The notes under the pieces were generated by a model, which ran no database searches, had not been told where the DNA came from, and saw only the letters and a list, made by a program, of their open reading frames with translations. From Gongronella butleri (lineage: Eukaryota; Mucoromycota; Mucoromycetes; Mucorales; Cunninghamellaceae), in assembly GCA_025201375.1 (NCBI GenBank), contig JAIWZP010000011.1, forward strand, positions 496,001-560,000: a DNA stretch of 64,000 nt, written 5' to 3'. Made by a program: the position numbers and the translations under genes. Shown one piece after another: positions 47,900-59,369 of this stretch (its first letter is position 1; each line of letters begins with the position of its first letter).

Positions 47900-48540
47900 G
47901 CCCAAACGAAAATTGAAAAAATGGGTCTCCAGATTTCCTCCAAACTTGCACACAAGTTGAAGTACATAGCAAAACCACAAAAAAACCAAAAAAAAGAGTG
48001 GGATCCAAGCACTCGATGACGAGCAATGAACAATTTTCAATTAAATTTCAAAGTCAAATTGTACGGGAACAACGCGCCCACAGAGCCGCGCCGACGCGTC
48101 CACCAGCAAGAGAGACATCAGACGCATGGATTTGGTGAAGAGCCGGCGCGCGTCACTCGACGGCTGACGCAGTTTATCACGCGCTGAAATTTCCCAGCAA
48201 ACGGTCTGTTCGCGTCAGTTCTGTCAAAACTCAGTCTTTTTCACAGATCACCGGTCCATACTCACGCCTCAAGATGCGCTCTTTCTGATGATGCGACTTT
48301 TACGGCGCTGCCGCCTATTTTCGTCGATTTAGCCTTGAGCCGATAAAAAGAGGAAAAGTGCCCTTTTCGCACAAACCAGTCAATGGATCCCTGGTTTTAC
48401 TTCGATTTCCATCCGTGAAAAGTGAGTGGTCACCCTGTGGTTGAATGGAGTGGCGATCTAGGCACCAAAATTTGAATATTTGAAAATCCTCGACTGCACC
48501 CTTTGGAAAATCCATGATTTTGAAAATCGCCATTGCGCGC
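47900..48540 (-). repeat. Dispersed repeat R2, copy 2 (inverted)
   Basis: Reverse-complement relative of 19802-20440 and 59370-60010. On the plus strand: AAAATGGGTCTCCAGATTTC, GACGAGCAATGAACAA, AGAGCCGCGCCGACGCGTCC, TTGAATGGAGTGGCGATCTA and AAATCCTCGACTGCACCCTT followed by TGGAAAATCC. Confidence 0.75.
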
Positions 48541-49269
48541 CTTCCAGTGGCCGCAGCACTTCGCAAGTGGGCTCATTTGAAAGAGAATAACTGAAATAAC
48601 TAGTGCAAATGCAACCCAGGTCTTGCAAAACGCGCGTCAAAGACAGGCGTCCAAAATTCACTAAAACAGCATGATTCTTCATTTTCTCGCCCAACACCTA
48701 ATGAGTCTTCATTTAGATCACAGAGCACGCGACTTTTTTCATGACTAACGTCAACATTGATCTGGCGCGCTATCAGGTATATATGTCGTACTGAGTGGAT
48801 AAGACACCAAAATTGTTTCAACGCATCCATCTAAGAGTGCTAATGCCACAGTGATCTAATCTTTGTCAAATTAAGTACATGTGTTTCTCAAGGCGCACTA
48901 AAGGCACCATGCAAAGTGCCAAAGGCTAAAGTTTGCCATACTAAACCCCGAATTGAAAAAAAATCGACTCTCAAGACTGCAAACAGCCGATTTGCACGAG
49001 ATTTTGCAAACAATCACCTGTGGTTTCGAATTTATTTGGGATCATGTACACGAGTATAAGAGGGATGGAACGTCTCTGGGTAGTCGTTTTGATCTTGATT
49101 TTATGATACCAAGTCATGTGAATTATATCAATAATACTGTGTGCTTGTACAAGCACCTACTGGGCTTTATTATTTTGAAGAAGAAGCGATATAAAAGGAG
49201 CGACGAGCAAAAAAAGGAGAGGAGGGAAGGAAAGAAGGGAAGGAGCGCGTAAAAAAAAAACGATTGAAG
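48541..49269. other. Intergenic, no gene recognised
   Basis: No gene. The last 100 bases before 49269 are purine-rich on the plus strand and are probably the 3' untranslated region of the kelch/BTB gene. Confidence 0.45.
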
Positions 49270-51693
49270 CTATAGGTCATGGAATGGGGTGGAATTGACG
49301 GCATCGACGCGCAGTGGACGTGGTTTTGCGAGTGCAATGGTTGTTTTCTGGAAGCGTTTCCACGCGGATTTTTGTCCTGGGGGTGTGACGGGGTCTGTGG
49401 TGGTTGCTGTTGTGGCGGATGACGACGGCACGGCTCGCGGTGGGTCAAAATGGGATTGTAGGCGGAATTCGTCATGTGACGACTTGGATGAGGACCCGGA
49501 CGATGTGGTGTGCGACTGGCTCGTGTAGACCGAGATTGGGCGGTATGTTGGTGCGCCAAACGTGGATGAAAAAGCGGGGGATGCCGGCGAGATGGGCGAG
49601 GCAAACACGGGCTGCTGTGGGTATCGGAAAGAAGACGACGACGGTGCCGCCGGGTATGAGGATGGCGAAGACGGCGATGCCGGAGCGGTCGGTGGAATAG
49701 ACATTGGCGGTGGCGACGACGGAGGGAGGCGGAATGACTGATGTTGTCGATAATGGGAATTAGACACGCTCAATGACACGGATGCCGGCGGCGACGCGCG
49801 TGACACGGGTAAAGAGAGACTGGGTGGTGCGGCGTGTGACGCGTGTTGTGGCGTGTGTAGCGCATGATGCTTTTGCCGCTGCTGGTGCTGGAGCCATTTT
49901 TTGGCCTGCATCATCAGTCTCAGTGCGCGCACCTGCAACGATGCCTGGTTGGTGAGCGTGGCGGCCTCGTAAATGACGCTGGCGGTCTGAATCGTGAGAA
50001 TTTGGTGCAGTGCGTGCGTTGCCAGCTGCAATAATCGCGGCATCTTGTACATGTCGGCCAAAATCAAAAGTCGTGCCAATGTCGCGGGCTGTTGTTGCTG
50101 GACCGTGACCAGATGATCCGTGTAAATGTACTGGAGAAACGCGAGTGTCACAGAGTACGATTCAGGGAACGTCAATGTGCGCACAATCGATGTTGACGCG
50201 TTTTCCCCCGTTTTCTGCTTGATGCCCAATTTCCGGCCACCCCGGATATCGTCTTCGTCCAATTTCGGGTCATGCGTGCCGTTTTCAGTTGCATTGTCAA
50301 AGAGGGTGATGGCGTGCGGCCATCTGAGCGTGAGAATATGCGAATTGGCGGGGATGATCTGGTTGTCATTTGTCAAGAGATGAACATCGGCCATATTCGC
50401 CTCATTGAGCATGGTGAGGCCCAAGTCGCAGCCGAGTCGGTTGCTCACGCCGCCACTCTTGTCGGCCGGTGGGTCGTAAATACCAAACGCGTCCAATTGC
50501 GTCATGGCAAGATGATCAAAATTGTATTGCCTTTGGTGATAATCGTCGATGTTGTTGCGCGTCGCGTTGCCAAAGGCAACCCACTGGCCGTCGTAATAAA
50601 AGCCGCGATTCCACGAACCATTTTGCACTTTTCGTCCGCCGTCGATGCGCGTCCATGTCCAATGCACGAGATGAAGCGCCCATACTTGGTATCCACCACG
50701 GTCACGATGGCTTGTGTCCCAATGGCTGATGCCCGACGCATTGCTGCTGTCGCCGCTCAAGCTACTCGTGTCGTCTTGGAAGTCTTCGTTGATGAATGTG
50801 CCCGCAATGACCAAATACGGACCAACGACGGCGCCGTGAGGAAATCGCAAGCCTGGTGGCATCGCCTGCGCGGCTGTGTGTGGAAGGTTTGCATGCGAGG
50901 TTGTGGCAGACGCGGTTAATTGCGCCGAAAGGTCTTTAAACGAGGCTTGAGGGCTGGCTGGCTGGAATCCAACGAGTTGCCTCGTGACGCCTGCGGAAAA
51001 TCCGTGATTTGCAAAGAGATAGAGATGATCGTCGGGTTTGGACCCGCCGTCTATGACAAATTGGAACGGGACCGTGCGGTACATGCCGACGGACGCTTCG
51101 AGGGCGGCACCATGTGTCCATGTAAACGAGGCAAGGTCCAAAACGTTGAATTCCATAATGTAATTGCCTTCGGCGTCTTGGCCGCCTAGGACCACAAGCT
51201 TGTGCGCGACGACGTGCGCGACGTGCGCGTACCGCGGCTTGGGCGAGAAGATGCTGAGCGGCGTTTTGCGCTTGACCCACGATAAATCACGCGTATTAAA
51301 CATGTAAACCTATCAAAAACGGCATTAAAATCGGTGTTTTTGATGAAAAATGGGCATTTGACTCACATCGCTGAGGGTCCTGCCGCGCTCATCCATGCCA
51401 CCAAAATAAAGAATATAGTCGCGATACACGGTCGCCGAGTGAAAATACCGAGCACTTGGCGGTCGCGCCGAGTCGGGTGACGCCAGATGCCGTGTCCATG
51501 TCAATGTTGGCAAATCCAGCACATACATGTGGTTCGTGGGCCGCTTCATACCCACGTGCGTGCCACCAAACACAAACACTTGTCGCCGCACAGGTGTGAT
51601 TGACGGGCCTACCAATGGTCCTGGCACTTCGCCCTTGGTGTGCTTGATGAACGTCGTCAAGTCCGCAATCGATTGGAGTGCATGATTAGCCAT
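49270..51693 (-). CDS. Kelch-repeat and BTB domain protein (Ral2-like architecture)
   Basis: Two exons on the minus strand (51693-51367 and 51309-49270) give 788 residues. Kelch repeats fill the first half: VRRQVFVFGGTHVGMKRPTN, YILYFGGMDERGRTLSDVYM, VAHKLVVLGGQDAEGNYIME and PYLVIAGTFINED. A BTB/POZ domain follows (about 425-545): NMADVHLLTNDNQIIPANSH, TLAFLQYIYTDHL and LLILADMYKMPRLLQLATHA. The last 200 residues are Ser/Pro-rich and ends KRFQKTTIALAKPRPLR. Kelch-BTB order occurs in S. pombe Ral2, which acts upstream of Ras1; orthology is an inference. BTB could mediate dimerisation or cullin-3 binding. It is divergent from SKI8. Confidence 0.87.
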
Positions 51694-52463
51694 CCTTGAT
51701 TGCCTTGGGTTACTTGGATTGTACGGATTGAAATTTAAAAGAAAAAAGCAAGGAAAAAAAAAAAAAAAAAAGAGAAAAAGAGAAAAAAAGAGAATGAAAA
51801 AAAATAAGAAAGCCCTTTTTTGGCCAGCATTGATAGGCCACTGTGACACAAATGGCAGCCGGGCATGATCGCGCACCTATTCTTTGTTCTTTCCCCCCTG
51901 ACAAAGAGATAAGCATTATCTTTTGATTGAGCCAAGAGAACGTTCCTGGCGCTCTTATCATCTGACAGCCGTTTTTTTTTTTTCTCCACGATCGACGCAA
52001 GGATAAGCACCCGACCCCTACTTTTGATTTGCTGATCACCACCGTCGGCATAACAGTACTTCCCTAGGTCTCCCTGACGCTGTGGCAATGGGGACAAAGA
52101 ACACGAGAAAATGGAAAAAAAAAAAAGCGGGGTGGGATCAATTGAATCGCCATACGCGCCAATCTTTTCCCTTTTTCTTTCAATTTTTGCCCCTGAAAGA
52201 CAAAGATGGATCCCCGTGTCTGACTCTGCGGAGATAATAGAACGTCAATGGGATTCGCCATCCATGAAACACGCGTCGTTTGGCAAAAGAAAGACAAAAA
52301 AAGGATTGCGTCCAAGCAACAGTAAATGAAATGGGCTTTGCCCGAGCAGCGGGGCTTCAATCGGACGAGTCTACTCGTTTTTGAAAGGTTGAAAGGCACC
52401 ATTCAGTTTCTTATTTCACGTTTTTCTCTCTTTTTGCTTGTTTGTTAACGCTGTTTTTGTGAA
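51694..52463. other. Bidirectional promoter region, kelch-BTB / SKI8
   Basis: No gene. A purine-rich leader (A tract about 51757-51773) precedes the kelch-BTB start on its strand; a T-rich leader precedes SKI8. Confidence 0.5.
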
Positions 52464-52567
52464 ATGGTAAGCCAGCGTCTCAAGGCCAGCGTGGAAAGCG
52501 TGGAACATGACCTCCCCCTTTTTTTGCGCAGCCCACTCTGTATATCCCGACCCTCAAGCAAGAACAA

Positions 52568-52598
<31 letters not shown>

Positions 52599-53884
52599 GT
52601 GCAGAAAAGGCAGCGTACGAGACTCTTTTTTGGCTGATCTCACGATTTACTTTGTCTTGCAGCTCATACCGAAGGTATTTGGTGCGTTGCGTGGTCCAAG
52701 GCGACCAACGTCATAGCCACCGGGTCGCTGGACGCCACTGTCAAACTATGGTAAGACGAGAAAAACGCAAAAAAGGCGCGTTTTGACGCGTGTTGCTCAT
52801 CTTGCTTCTTATTTGACAGGGACGGCGCGACAGGCGAGCTCAAGCACACACTGCAGGGCCACACGCAAGCGATCATCTCGGTCGATTTTACCACAGACGG
52901 CACACGTAAAGCAAAACGCGCTTTTTTTTTGACACATAATATGGGAGAGGTGCTCATTTTTTGTTTTCTTTTTTTTTAAAGGGCTCCTGACGTCGTCCAT
53001 TGACACCAAGATCAACACGTGGGACGTGGCGACGGGCGAATGCGTGCACACGATCACAACGGCGCCTGGTGAGTCGTGGGTTGCACGATTTGACCCCGAC
53101 GGCAAAAAGATTGCTACCGGTTCGCACAATGGCACGTTGCGCGTGTTTGACGCCGAGTCTGGTGACATTGACGCCGAATTGGCCACCAAAAACTGCTTCC
53201 TCATGGCCATTGCCTACGTAAGTCAAATGACAGTGCCATGAAACACGTGAATTTAACCCTTTTTTTCTTTTGTCTTGCAGAGTGCTGATGGCAAATACCT
53301 CGCTGGAGGCGCGCAAGACGGCTCCATCTATATCTTTAACCTGGAATCCAATCAATTGGCGCACACGCTGACAAGTAAGTGATGCAAAAGGGAGTGAAAA
53401 TGATAATTCTGACTCCTTTTTTTTGATAAAAAAAAAAGCACACACCAAGGCGGTCCGGAGCTTATCTTTTGCTCCTGACAACAAGACACTGATTGCGTCC
53501 AACGACGACAAGTGTGTGTACGTGTACGACGTGGAGCATGGGCAATTGGCGGCCGCATTGACTGGCCATGGCGGCTGGGTGCTTTCGGTCGCAAGCAACC
53601 CGGACATGGCCAAGCAACAAGCCGTCTCGGCCGGCTCCGACAACAAGATCAAGGTCTGGGACCTCGCCACACGGTCCATCATTGAAACACAAGAGACCCA
53701 CTCGGATCAGGTAACCTTTTTTTTTTAAGAAAAAAAAAAAAAAAAAAAAAAGTGGCCCCAGCAGCTCACCTTGACCTTCTTTGGCTAGATTTGGGGCGTC
53801 GCATGGCACCCGGATGGCGCAAAGTTTGTCTCTGTATCGGACGATGGCAGCATTCAGTGGTATGCCAGCAGTGGATCATCATAG
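52464..53884 (+). CDS. SKI8: WD-repeat protein Ski8/WDR61
   Basis: Eight exons: 52464-52466, 52532-52568, 52663-52750, 52820-52905, 52982-53217, 53281-53374, 53439-53710 and 53789-53884. They encode 303 residues, nearly the length of WDR61. The first coding exon is the ATG alone, immediately followed by GTAAGC. The protein then reads PTLYIPTLKQEQAHTEGIWC, the standard Ski8/WDR61 opening. Seven WD-type blades follow, for example ATGSLDATVKLWDG, TSSIDTKINTWDV, ATGSHNGTLRVFD, SAGSDNKIKVWDL and VSVSDDGSIQWY. In yeast Ski8 belongs to the Ski2-Ski3-Ski8 complex that feeds mRNA to the cytoplasmic exosome and also functions in meiotic recombination; WDR61 is also a Paf1-complex subunit. The intron before exon 7 ends in an A run before AG. 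Confidence 0.94.
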
Positions 53885-54100
53885 GATTATGGTAGATTGC
53901 AAAAAGCAAACGGGTTGTCATTAAAAAAAAAAAGCCCTGATACAATTTTGCGCATGAAAGGCGGGGAGCAACGCGGGAAACGCGGGGCGAGCGGGGATTG
54001 AATTTGACAAATGCAGCATGAAACCCCTTCCATGTCGAAAAGGGTGCTTTTTTACCTGTTTTCTTGTCTTTTTTTTTTTTTTTTTTACCTTTTCTACCCT

Positions 54101-55989
54101 ATGTACACTGCCAAGACAAACATAGAGGACTCGGCGCAGCAGATCACATCCAAACTCACGGGGGCTTATGAGTTTATTCTGTCCATACCCGGCTCGCAGG
54201 CCGCTGTCAGCTATATTTCCACCTCGTACAACAATGACCCATTGCGCCTGGCTCTCGAGCTCTTTCTCGTGTTCTTTGCCCTGCGCTACTTGTTCCACAG
54301 CAAGTACAAGCCACATGATTCGACCGTCAAGCTCACGCAACAGGTACTAAAGGCAACCAATGGCGAAAAAAGGCATGATTTGACGCATTTTTGTGTTTTT
54401 TGATCGTGCCACGCACAGGAAATCAGCGAGCTGATCGACGAATGGCAGCCCGAAGCGCTTGTGCCGAAGCTCAGTGCATTTGAGCGCATGAACCTTGAAA
54501 AAACCCCCGAGATTGTGGGCGGACAGAGTGTGCGTGTGCGCATCAGCGGCTATGCCAAGCCGCTGCTGAATCTTGCTTGTAGCAATCACCTGAACCTGCT
54601 CGCATCGCGCCACATTTGTGACAAGGCCATTGACACGCTTCGCCGCTATGGCGTTGGCAGCTGCGGGCCCCCTGGCTTTTATGGCACGCTCGACGTGCAC
54701 ATGGACCTGGAGCGTGAAATTGCCAACTTTTTGGGCTCGGAGGAGGCGATCATTTATGCGCAAAACTTTTCTACCATTTCGTCGGTCATCCCCGCCTTTT
54801 CAAAACGTGGCGACTTGCTGGTCGTGTACTGATTTTGTCTATTTTTTTTTATTTGAGCGTGCGACGCATGGCGCGTCACTGACCACGCTTTTTTTTTTTT
54901 GCCAGGGATGATGCCATCAGCTTTGCTGGGCAAAAAGGTGTACAGATTTCAAGATCCAACGTGCGCTGGTTCAAGCACAATGACATGAACGACCTTGAGA
55001 GATTACTAGAGGACATCCACCAAGAAGATTTACGTGTAAATATCGATCGTCTTTTTGCTTTTCTTGGGTGGCAAGTGCTCAATTTCTTGTTTTTTTATTC
55101 ATTTCGGGTAGCATAACAAGCGATTGACGCGTCGATTCATTGTCACGGAAGGCATTTCAGCGTATGAGGGCGACGTGGCGCCATTGGATCAGATCGTCGC
55201 GCTCAAAAAGAGGTACAAGTACAGGCTGATTGTCGATGAATCTCTGTCCATTGGTGTTCTTGGCCCCCGTGGCGCTGGCGTCACTGATTTCTTCAAGATT
55301 CCGGTAAAATATCCTCAAAAACACGAAAAAAAAATAGCTGCCGAAAGGGGGAGGGGGACGCGGCACCTTTAGATTTATTTATTTTCTCTTTATCATAGGC
55401 TTCGGACGTGGACATGATCATTGGCTCGCTGGCCAATGTGTTGTGTGCGTCCGGTGGGTTTTGCGCGGGCAGTCGCGAGATTGTGGATCACCAGCGCTTG
55501 TCTGGCAGCGCCTATTGTTTCTCTGCATCGCTGCCGGCCATGCTTGCAGTGAGCGCACTTGAAGCCTTTGAGGTGCTGCGCCAGCAGCCGGGCTTGCTCG
55601 AGGAATTGGATGAGCGCAACAAGGTCTTTAGGCACGTCTTGTCGCAAAAGCCATTGTCTTCCATGGTGCAGCTCGTTGCCAAGGACAGCCCCGCACCTTT
55701 TTTCCACCTGCGCCTCGTTTCTGACTGGATTGCGGCGCGGCTGCGCCCTGGCGAGGACGAATTGGCGCGCGAGGACGAGGAGCGTCTGTTGCAGAGCATT
55801 GTGGACGAATGCGCGCACCAGGGCATTCTTGTGACGCGGGCCCGTTACGTTTATGACCAAGAGCGCCATTGCCCGCGACCAAGCATCAGAATCAGCGTCA
55901 CGGTCGGGTTGACCAAAAAAGAGTCTGAAAAGGCTGCTCTCGCCATTAGGACGGCCTTCATCAAAATGCTCAGCAAGTGGAGGCGATGA
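54101..55989 (+). CDS. LCB1: Serine palmitoyltransferase subunit Lcb1
   Basis: Five exons (54101-54343, 54419-54825, 54906-55035, 55112-55303, 55399-55989) encode 520 residues. An N-terminal membrane span ([19 protein letters not shown]) is followed by the aminotransferase-fold core: [50 protein letters not shown] and [20 protein letters not shown]. At the position where Lcb2 has its PLP lysine this protein reads [16 protein letters not shown], without lysine, as expected for Lcb1. Lcb1 pairs with Lcb2 in the ER membrane to condense serine with palmitoyl-CoA, the first step of sphingolipid synthesis. The start at 54101 was preferred over in-frame ATGs at 54011 and 54032, which would add a stretch encoded by a T tract. 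Confidence 0.95.
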
Positions 55990-56026
55990 CATATCATAAA
56001 GCATATCATATGATAGCAAATGGACA

Positions 56027-56032
56027 AATAAA
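56027..56032 (+). promoter_or_regulatory. Candidate poly(A) signal AATAAA of LCB1
   Basis: It lies 37 nt after the LCB1 stop codon. Confidence 0.45.
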
Positions 56033-56168
56033 ATACGCTCTTCGCTTTTTTTACGCCTATTTTACCTTTTCTTCTTTCATCAAACCCTGTTTCTCTTTTG
56101 TTTTCGGGATTTTACACAACGTATCATAATTCCAGGCAAATGAGCGCAGCACCGATGCCGTACGGGCC

Positions 56169-56369
56169 TTAGGCAGCCATCTGCTCGCCAATGGTCGGCA
56201 TAGCGACAGGCGAAGCAGGAGGCATGGTGGTGACGGGGTCGCGAAGCAAAACCGTGGAAGTGGTGGCCGAAGAGCGGCCAAACACAACGACGACAGCGCT
56301 TACGACAACAACAGCCGTAATTGCTGTCATAATGACGCATGTAGACGTAACGAGCTCTAAAGTAGGCAT
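56169..56369 (-). CDS. Possible 66-residue single-span membrane peptide
   Basis: An uninterrupted 67-codon frame including the stop. It has a short N-terminus, one strongly hydrophobic stretch (VIMTAITAVVVVSAVVVVFG) and a Thr/Pro-rich tail (TTMPPASPVAMPTIGEQMAA). The organisation resembles a small type-III or tail-anchored peptide. I know no family. It converges with LCB1, and pyrimidine-rich leader sequence precedes the ATG on its strand. It may equally be a chance frame; transcript evidence would decide. Confidence 0.42.
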   Translation of the reverse strand: MPTLELVTSTCVIMTAITAVVVVSAVVVVFGRSSATTSTVLLRDPVTTMPPASPVAMPTIGEQMAA

Positions 56370-57143
56370 TCCGTGAATAAAAGTGAAAAAAAGCGAAAGA
56401 GAAAGAAAAAACCGGGTGAGAAAAGTGCTGCGGAGTCGCAGCGTTTTTTTTTTTTCTTGCCCAGCGCGTCCATGTTCACACAAGAATTGACCCTTTCTTC
56501 AACGCAAACGAACGTTTTTTTTTTTCGTGGGAAAAAAAGCGTTCTACCCCCGTGAATCGTCACTTTTCTATTATTATTATTATTATTTTTTTTTTTGCAA
56601 GCGTCTTCCTGATCCGGTTCACTCTGTCCTAGTTTGCGCGGAACCACGTTTTTCTTTACCCTGACATCACTTTTCATAGGGAAAGTGATGTTTGCTATCA
56701 CGTAGACACTCGAACGGGGCGAATCTGGCTTGTAGATCGTGTTAAAAAAAGTCTGGCAACACGGACAGGATGGCAACCATTGCTGCCTCCCCCAGAAAAA
56801 AAAAGGGGGGAAATGGACGTGCTGTTGACAGGCAACTCTCATGGCCCCACACTTATCCTAATATGGTTTATCTGGCCTCAGCCTGCGCGGAACACCTTTT
56901 TTTTTTTATCTTGGCGCCACATTTCGCGGGAGAATCCATGCTTGTCATCATGTAAACACTCGAATAAGGAGAATCGAACGAGTGGTTCTTGCAAAAAAAA
57001 AAAAAAAAAGCCGGAAAATAGCCATGAGTGTCGCGATGGAACACGTTTACGGAGCGTCGGGCTCATTCCGTCCCCCCCCTCATTGTCGTTCCGAGGTCGC
57101 ACAAACAACACAGACATGTGACAAAAAGGACATTGGCAAAAGC

Positions 57144-57180
57144 GACCGAAAAGTGACCGAAAAGTGACCGAAAAGTGACC
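57144..57180. repeat. 11-bp tandem repeat, about 3.4 copies
   Basis: GACCGAAAAGT repeated three times without change, followed by GACC. Confidence 0.85.
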
Positions 57181-57200
57181 TGCACTCTTGCTTGCGCGCC

Positions 57201-57202
<2 letters not shown>

Positions 57203-57239
<37 letters not shown>
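57203..57239. repeat. 37-base A homopolymer
   Basis: The longest uninterrupted homopolymer I noticed in the window; the length may be subject to sequencing error. Confidence 0.75.
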
Positions 57240-57241
<2 letters not shown>

Positions 57242-57652
57242 CGAGATGAAGTGAGATTGACTTTTTTTACTTGATCCCGTTCGTTCTTACTCTGGAGACT
57301 CCACCACGATGCACTCCTTGCCGTCTTTGTTGCTGCCAACGCCGTCGGCAGCTTGCGCGTGACGGACGCGTCAGTGTCACCCATGAAGATTCGCAGCAAA
57401 CAACGCGATTCGAGGCCCTTCTCGCTCCTAGAACAATAAAAAAAAAACATGAGCTTGCTAAAGCGAGGAAGAAAAATCATCCTTACCACTGGATGTGACC
57501 AGTGAAAGCACGGGATGCATCAATCACTTGGAACAAGATCTCAGCAAAGGGGGGTGCGCTTGCAGCCAAACCTCTTGTTCGCCATGCGCATGTTGAGCGA
57601 AAAATCAACCAAGCGCGAGCATTTCCGAGGCATTTGGCCGTTCAATTGATGA

Positions 57653-58301
57653 TCATCGTATGATAGGCGATGGCGACGACGACAACGACAACGACACTCT
57701 ATCGGTGTCCAGCCGACCCTGATAAAATATGGAAAAACATGAGAATCATGATCAATCTTATTGTTGCATTGAGTTGTTTTAGATTACATTGATGCCACGG
57801 ATCAGGGCTCGACAAAAGTCGCGGATTTCGTCCGGGACAACCGCACAAGTTGCCACAGTGCGCTCCAGTTGGCCGATGAACACCTGCTGAGGATCCAACC
57901 CCACCTTAACCTTGCGGTATCTGGCAAAGTGCTCCACAGTCCAACAGCTGGCGGGAGTCCTTGAAGGAATCTCGATACACGCTTGACGTCGCAGGGCTGT
58001 TCGTAATTTTCAAACGATTCTGGACACGTGGAAAGCACGAGAATTGATAAACAATCCGACCTCGTGTCCGCCTGAATCTGTTTCTCACGAAGGGGGTCCA
58101 AGGTAGACGTTGACGTGAAACCGGCACAACGTATAAAGGTGTCGAGTGTGAACACTAGTCGACCGGATTCGACCGCGTCTAGCAGCACTCTTGACGCGCA
58201 GGCGTTAGCGTGGCTGGTACGGAGGCAGGCGATCAGGCATGGCTGTCCAAACAGCGGTTTGCTTGGGAAGCATGCAGCGAGGAGACAGAGGAGGAACGAG
58301 C
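57653..58301 (-). CDS. Unidentified spliced gene, 5' end not found
   Basis: Three minus-strand exons join in phase: about 58301-58089, 57996-57788 and 57718-57653. The first starts after a T tract and ACACCAG acceptor, so an earlier exon must exist, but I could not fix it. Sequence includes VLLDAVESGRLVFTLDTFIR, then WTVEHFARYRKVKVGLDPQQ and VFIGQLERTVATCAVVPDEI, and ends RLDTDRVSLSLSSSPSPIIR. The opening of the first block (SFLLCLLAACFPSKPLFG) is hydrophobic. No family is recognised. Consistent phase and normal composition favour a real gene, while the noisy sequence downstream suggests a decaying locus. Confidence 0.42.
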
Positions 58302-59369
58302 TGGTGTTGTAAAGAAAAAAAAAAAAAAAAAAAAAAGAGAAAAGAAAAGGGGGGGAAAGGAGCGCTGTGGGGTCTTATTTTTCGTGAGACAAAGCGGGGA
58401 TTGAATGGGAGCGACGCGGCAGGCGGTGGCAAAGCAAATGGCAGAAAACGGCGGCAAAAGACAAAAACGACCATTGCTCGGCAACCAGATTAGATGGAAA
58501 CTTGGAGTACTGTGCATCTGAAAGCCACAAGCAAGGCACAGATGGAGGCAAGGGAATTGGGCAGAGACTTAAGAAGACAAAAAGGACTGAAGACAAAGAG
58601 GAGTGTGAAAAAAAAGATGAAGGGCAGTTCACGATTTGCATCGTGTCGTTTGATCCAAGGACGGTTCTCGCTCACGATATATCTGAAGGGAAAAAAGAGA
58701 AAGGAACAGTACACTCACTTGAATCATGTGCCTGAGGACTGTGGTGGACCTTGCAAATCGCGATTTTGGACAAAGAATAACCCAGAATGGCGAAAATTGG
58801 AAAATCAATTGATTCTAATGGCTTTCATATTTTGACTGGTGCCGGGGCGCAAAGAAAGACAAGCAAATACTGTGTCAGCTGCCGGGGTTAACATGGGCAT
58901 TGGGCCATCAAAGGCAAAAGATTGTGAAAAAGAACCAATTTGGTGAAAACGCGTTGCAATGCCCCCCTAAAAGATTCCACAGCAAGGGGCACTCCCTGGC
59001 GCGCATGAAGACCACCGGGATCGCAGTGGATTGTGGGCCGATTTACTCGCCAACATGTTAAAAAAAACCCGCGATGCGCGTGAATACCGTGCAAACGCTG
59101 GCGATGCCAGCGTGTAAAGCTCGTCCATCGGATCAGCTAAGCGGATGAGAAACGATGTCCATGCGCGTCTCTTTCCACGGAACAAGTTTTGCTCAGAGTG
59201 CGATGCATTAAGATCGAGAAAACCACGTTTATGTTATTTTTCCTATAAGTTGGACATTTTTCAATAAGCACACTCACTTTCGATGAGATCAGTCATCGGA
59301 GTCAATAATTGCACCCCTTGTCGTTCGAATGATCCCATAACTGGACCTCTGCGGGCACTACATGGCATG
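58302..59369. other. Intergenic, no gene recognised
   Basis: May contain the missing 5' exon of the unidentified minus-strand gene. An A tract lies at about 58315-58336. Several overlapping 60-110-codon frames at 58494-58835 have no recognisable content. Confidence 0.4.

Larger units (their letters stand above)
56370..57652. other. Homopolymer-rich region with possible isolated exons
   Basis: No complete gene. On the minus strand, between about 57590 and 57287, coding-like blocks appear (PFAEILFQVIDASRAFTGHI then QW, spliced at 57482/57430 to SEKGLESRCLLRIFMGDTDA) and a separate frame ends GKECIVVESPE before TAA at 57287-57289. The frames do not join without an indel. It also contains an 11-bp tandem repeat and a 37-base A run. 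Confidence 0.4.

Noticed and set aside
54011..54100. N-terminal extension of Lcb1 starting at 54011 or 54032
   Set aside because: The added residues are Phe/Leu translated from a 20-base T tract; the family-like start is at 54101.
57250..58290. Single frameshifted pseudogene spanning the whole interval
   Set aside because: The upstream part resolves into in-phase exons with normal splice sites ending at 57653, so frameshifts are not required there. Only the fragments below 57600 remain inconsistent.
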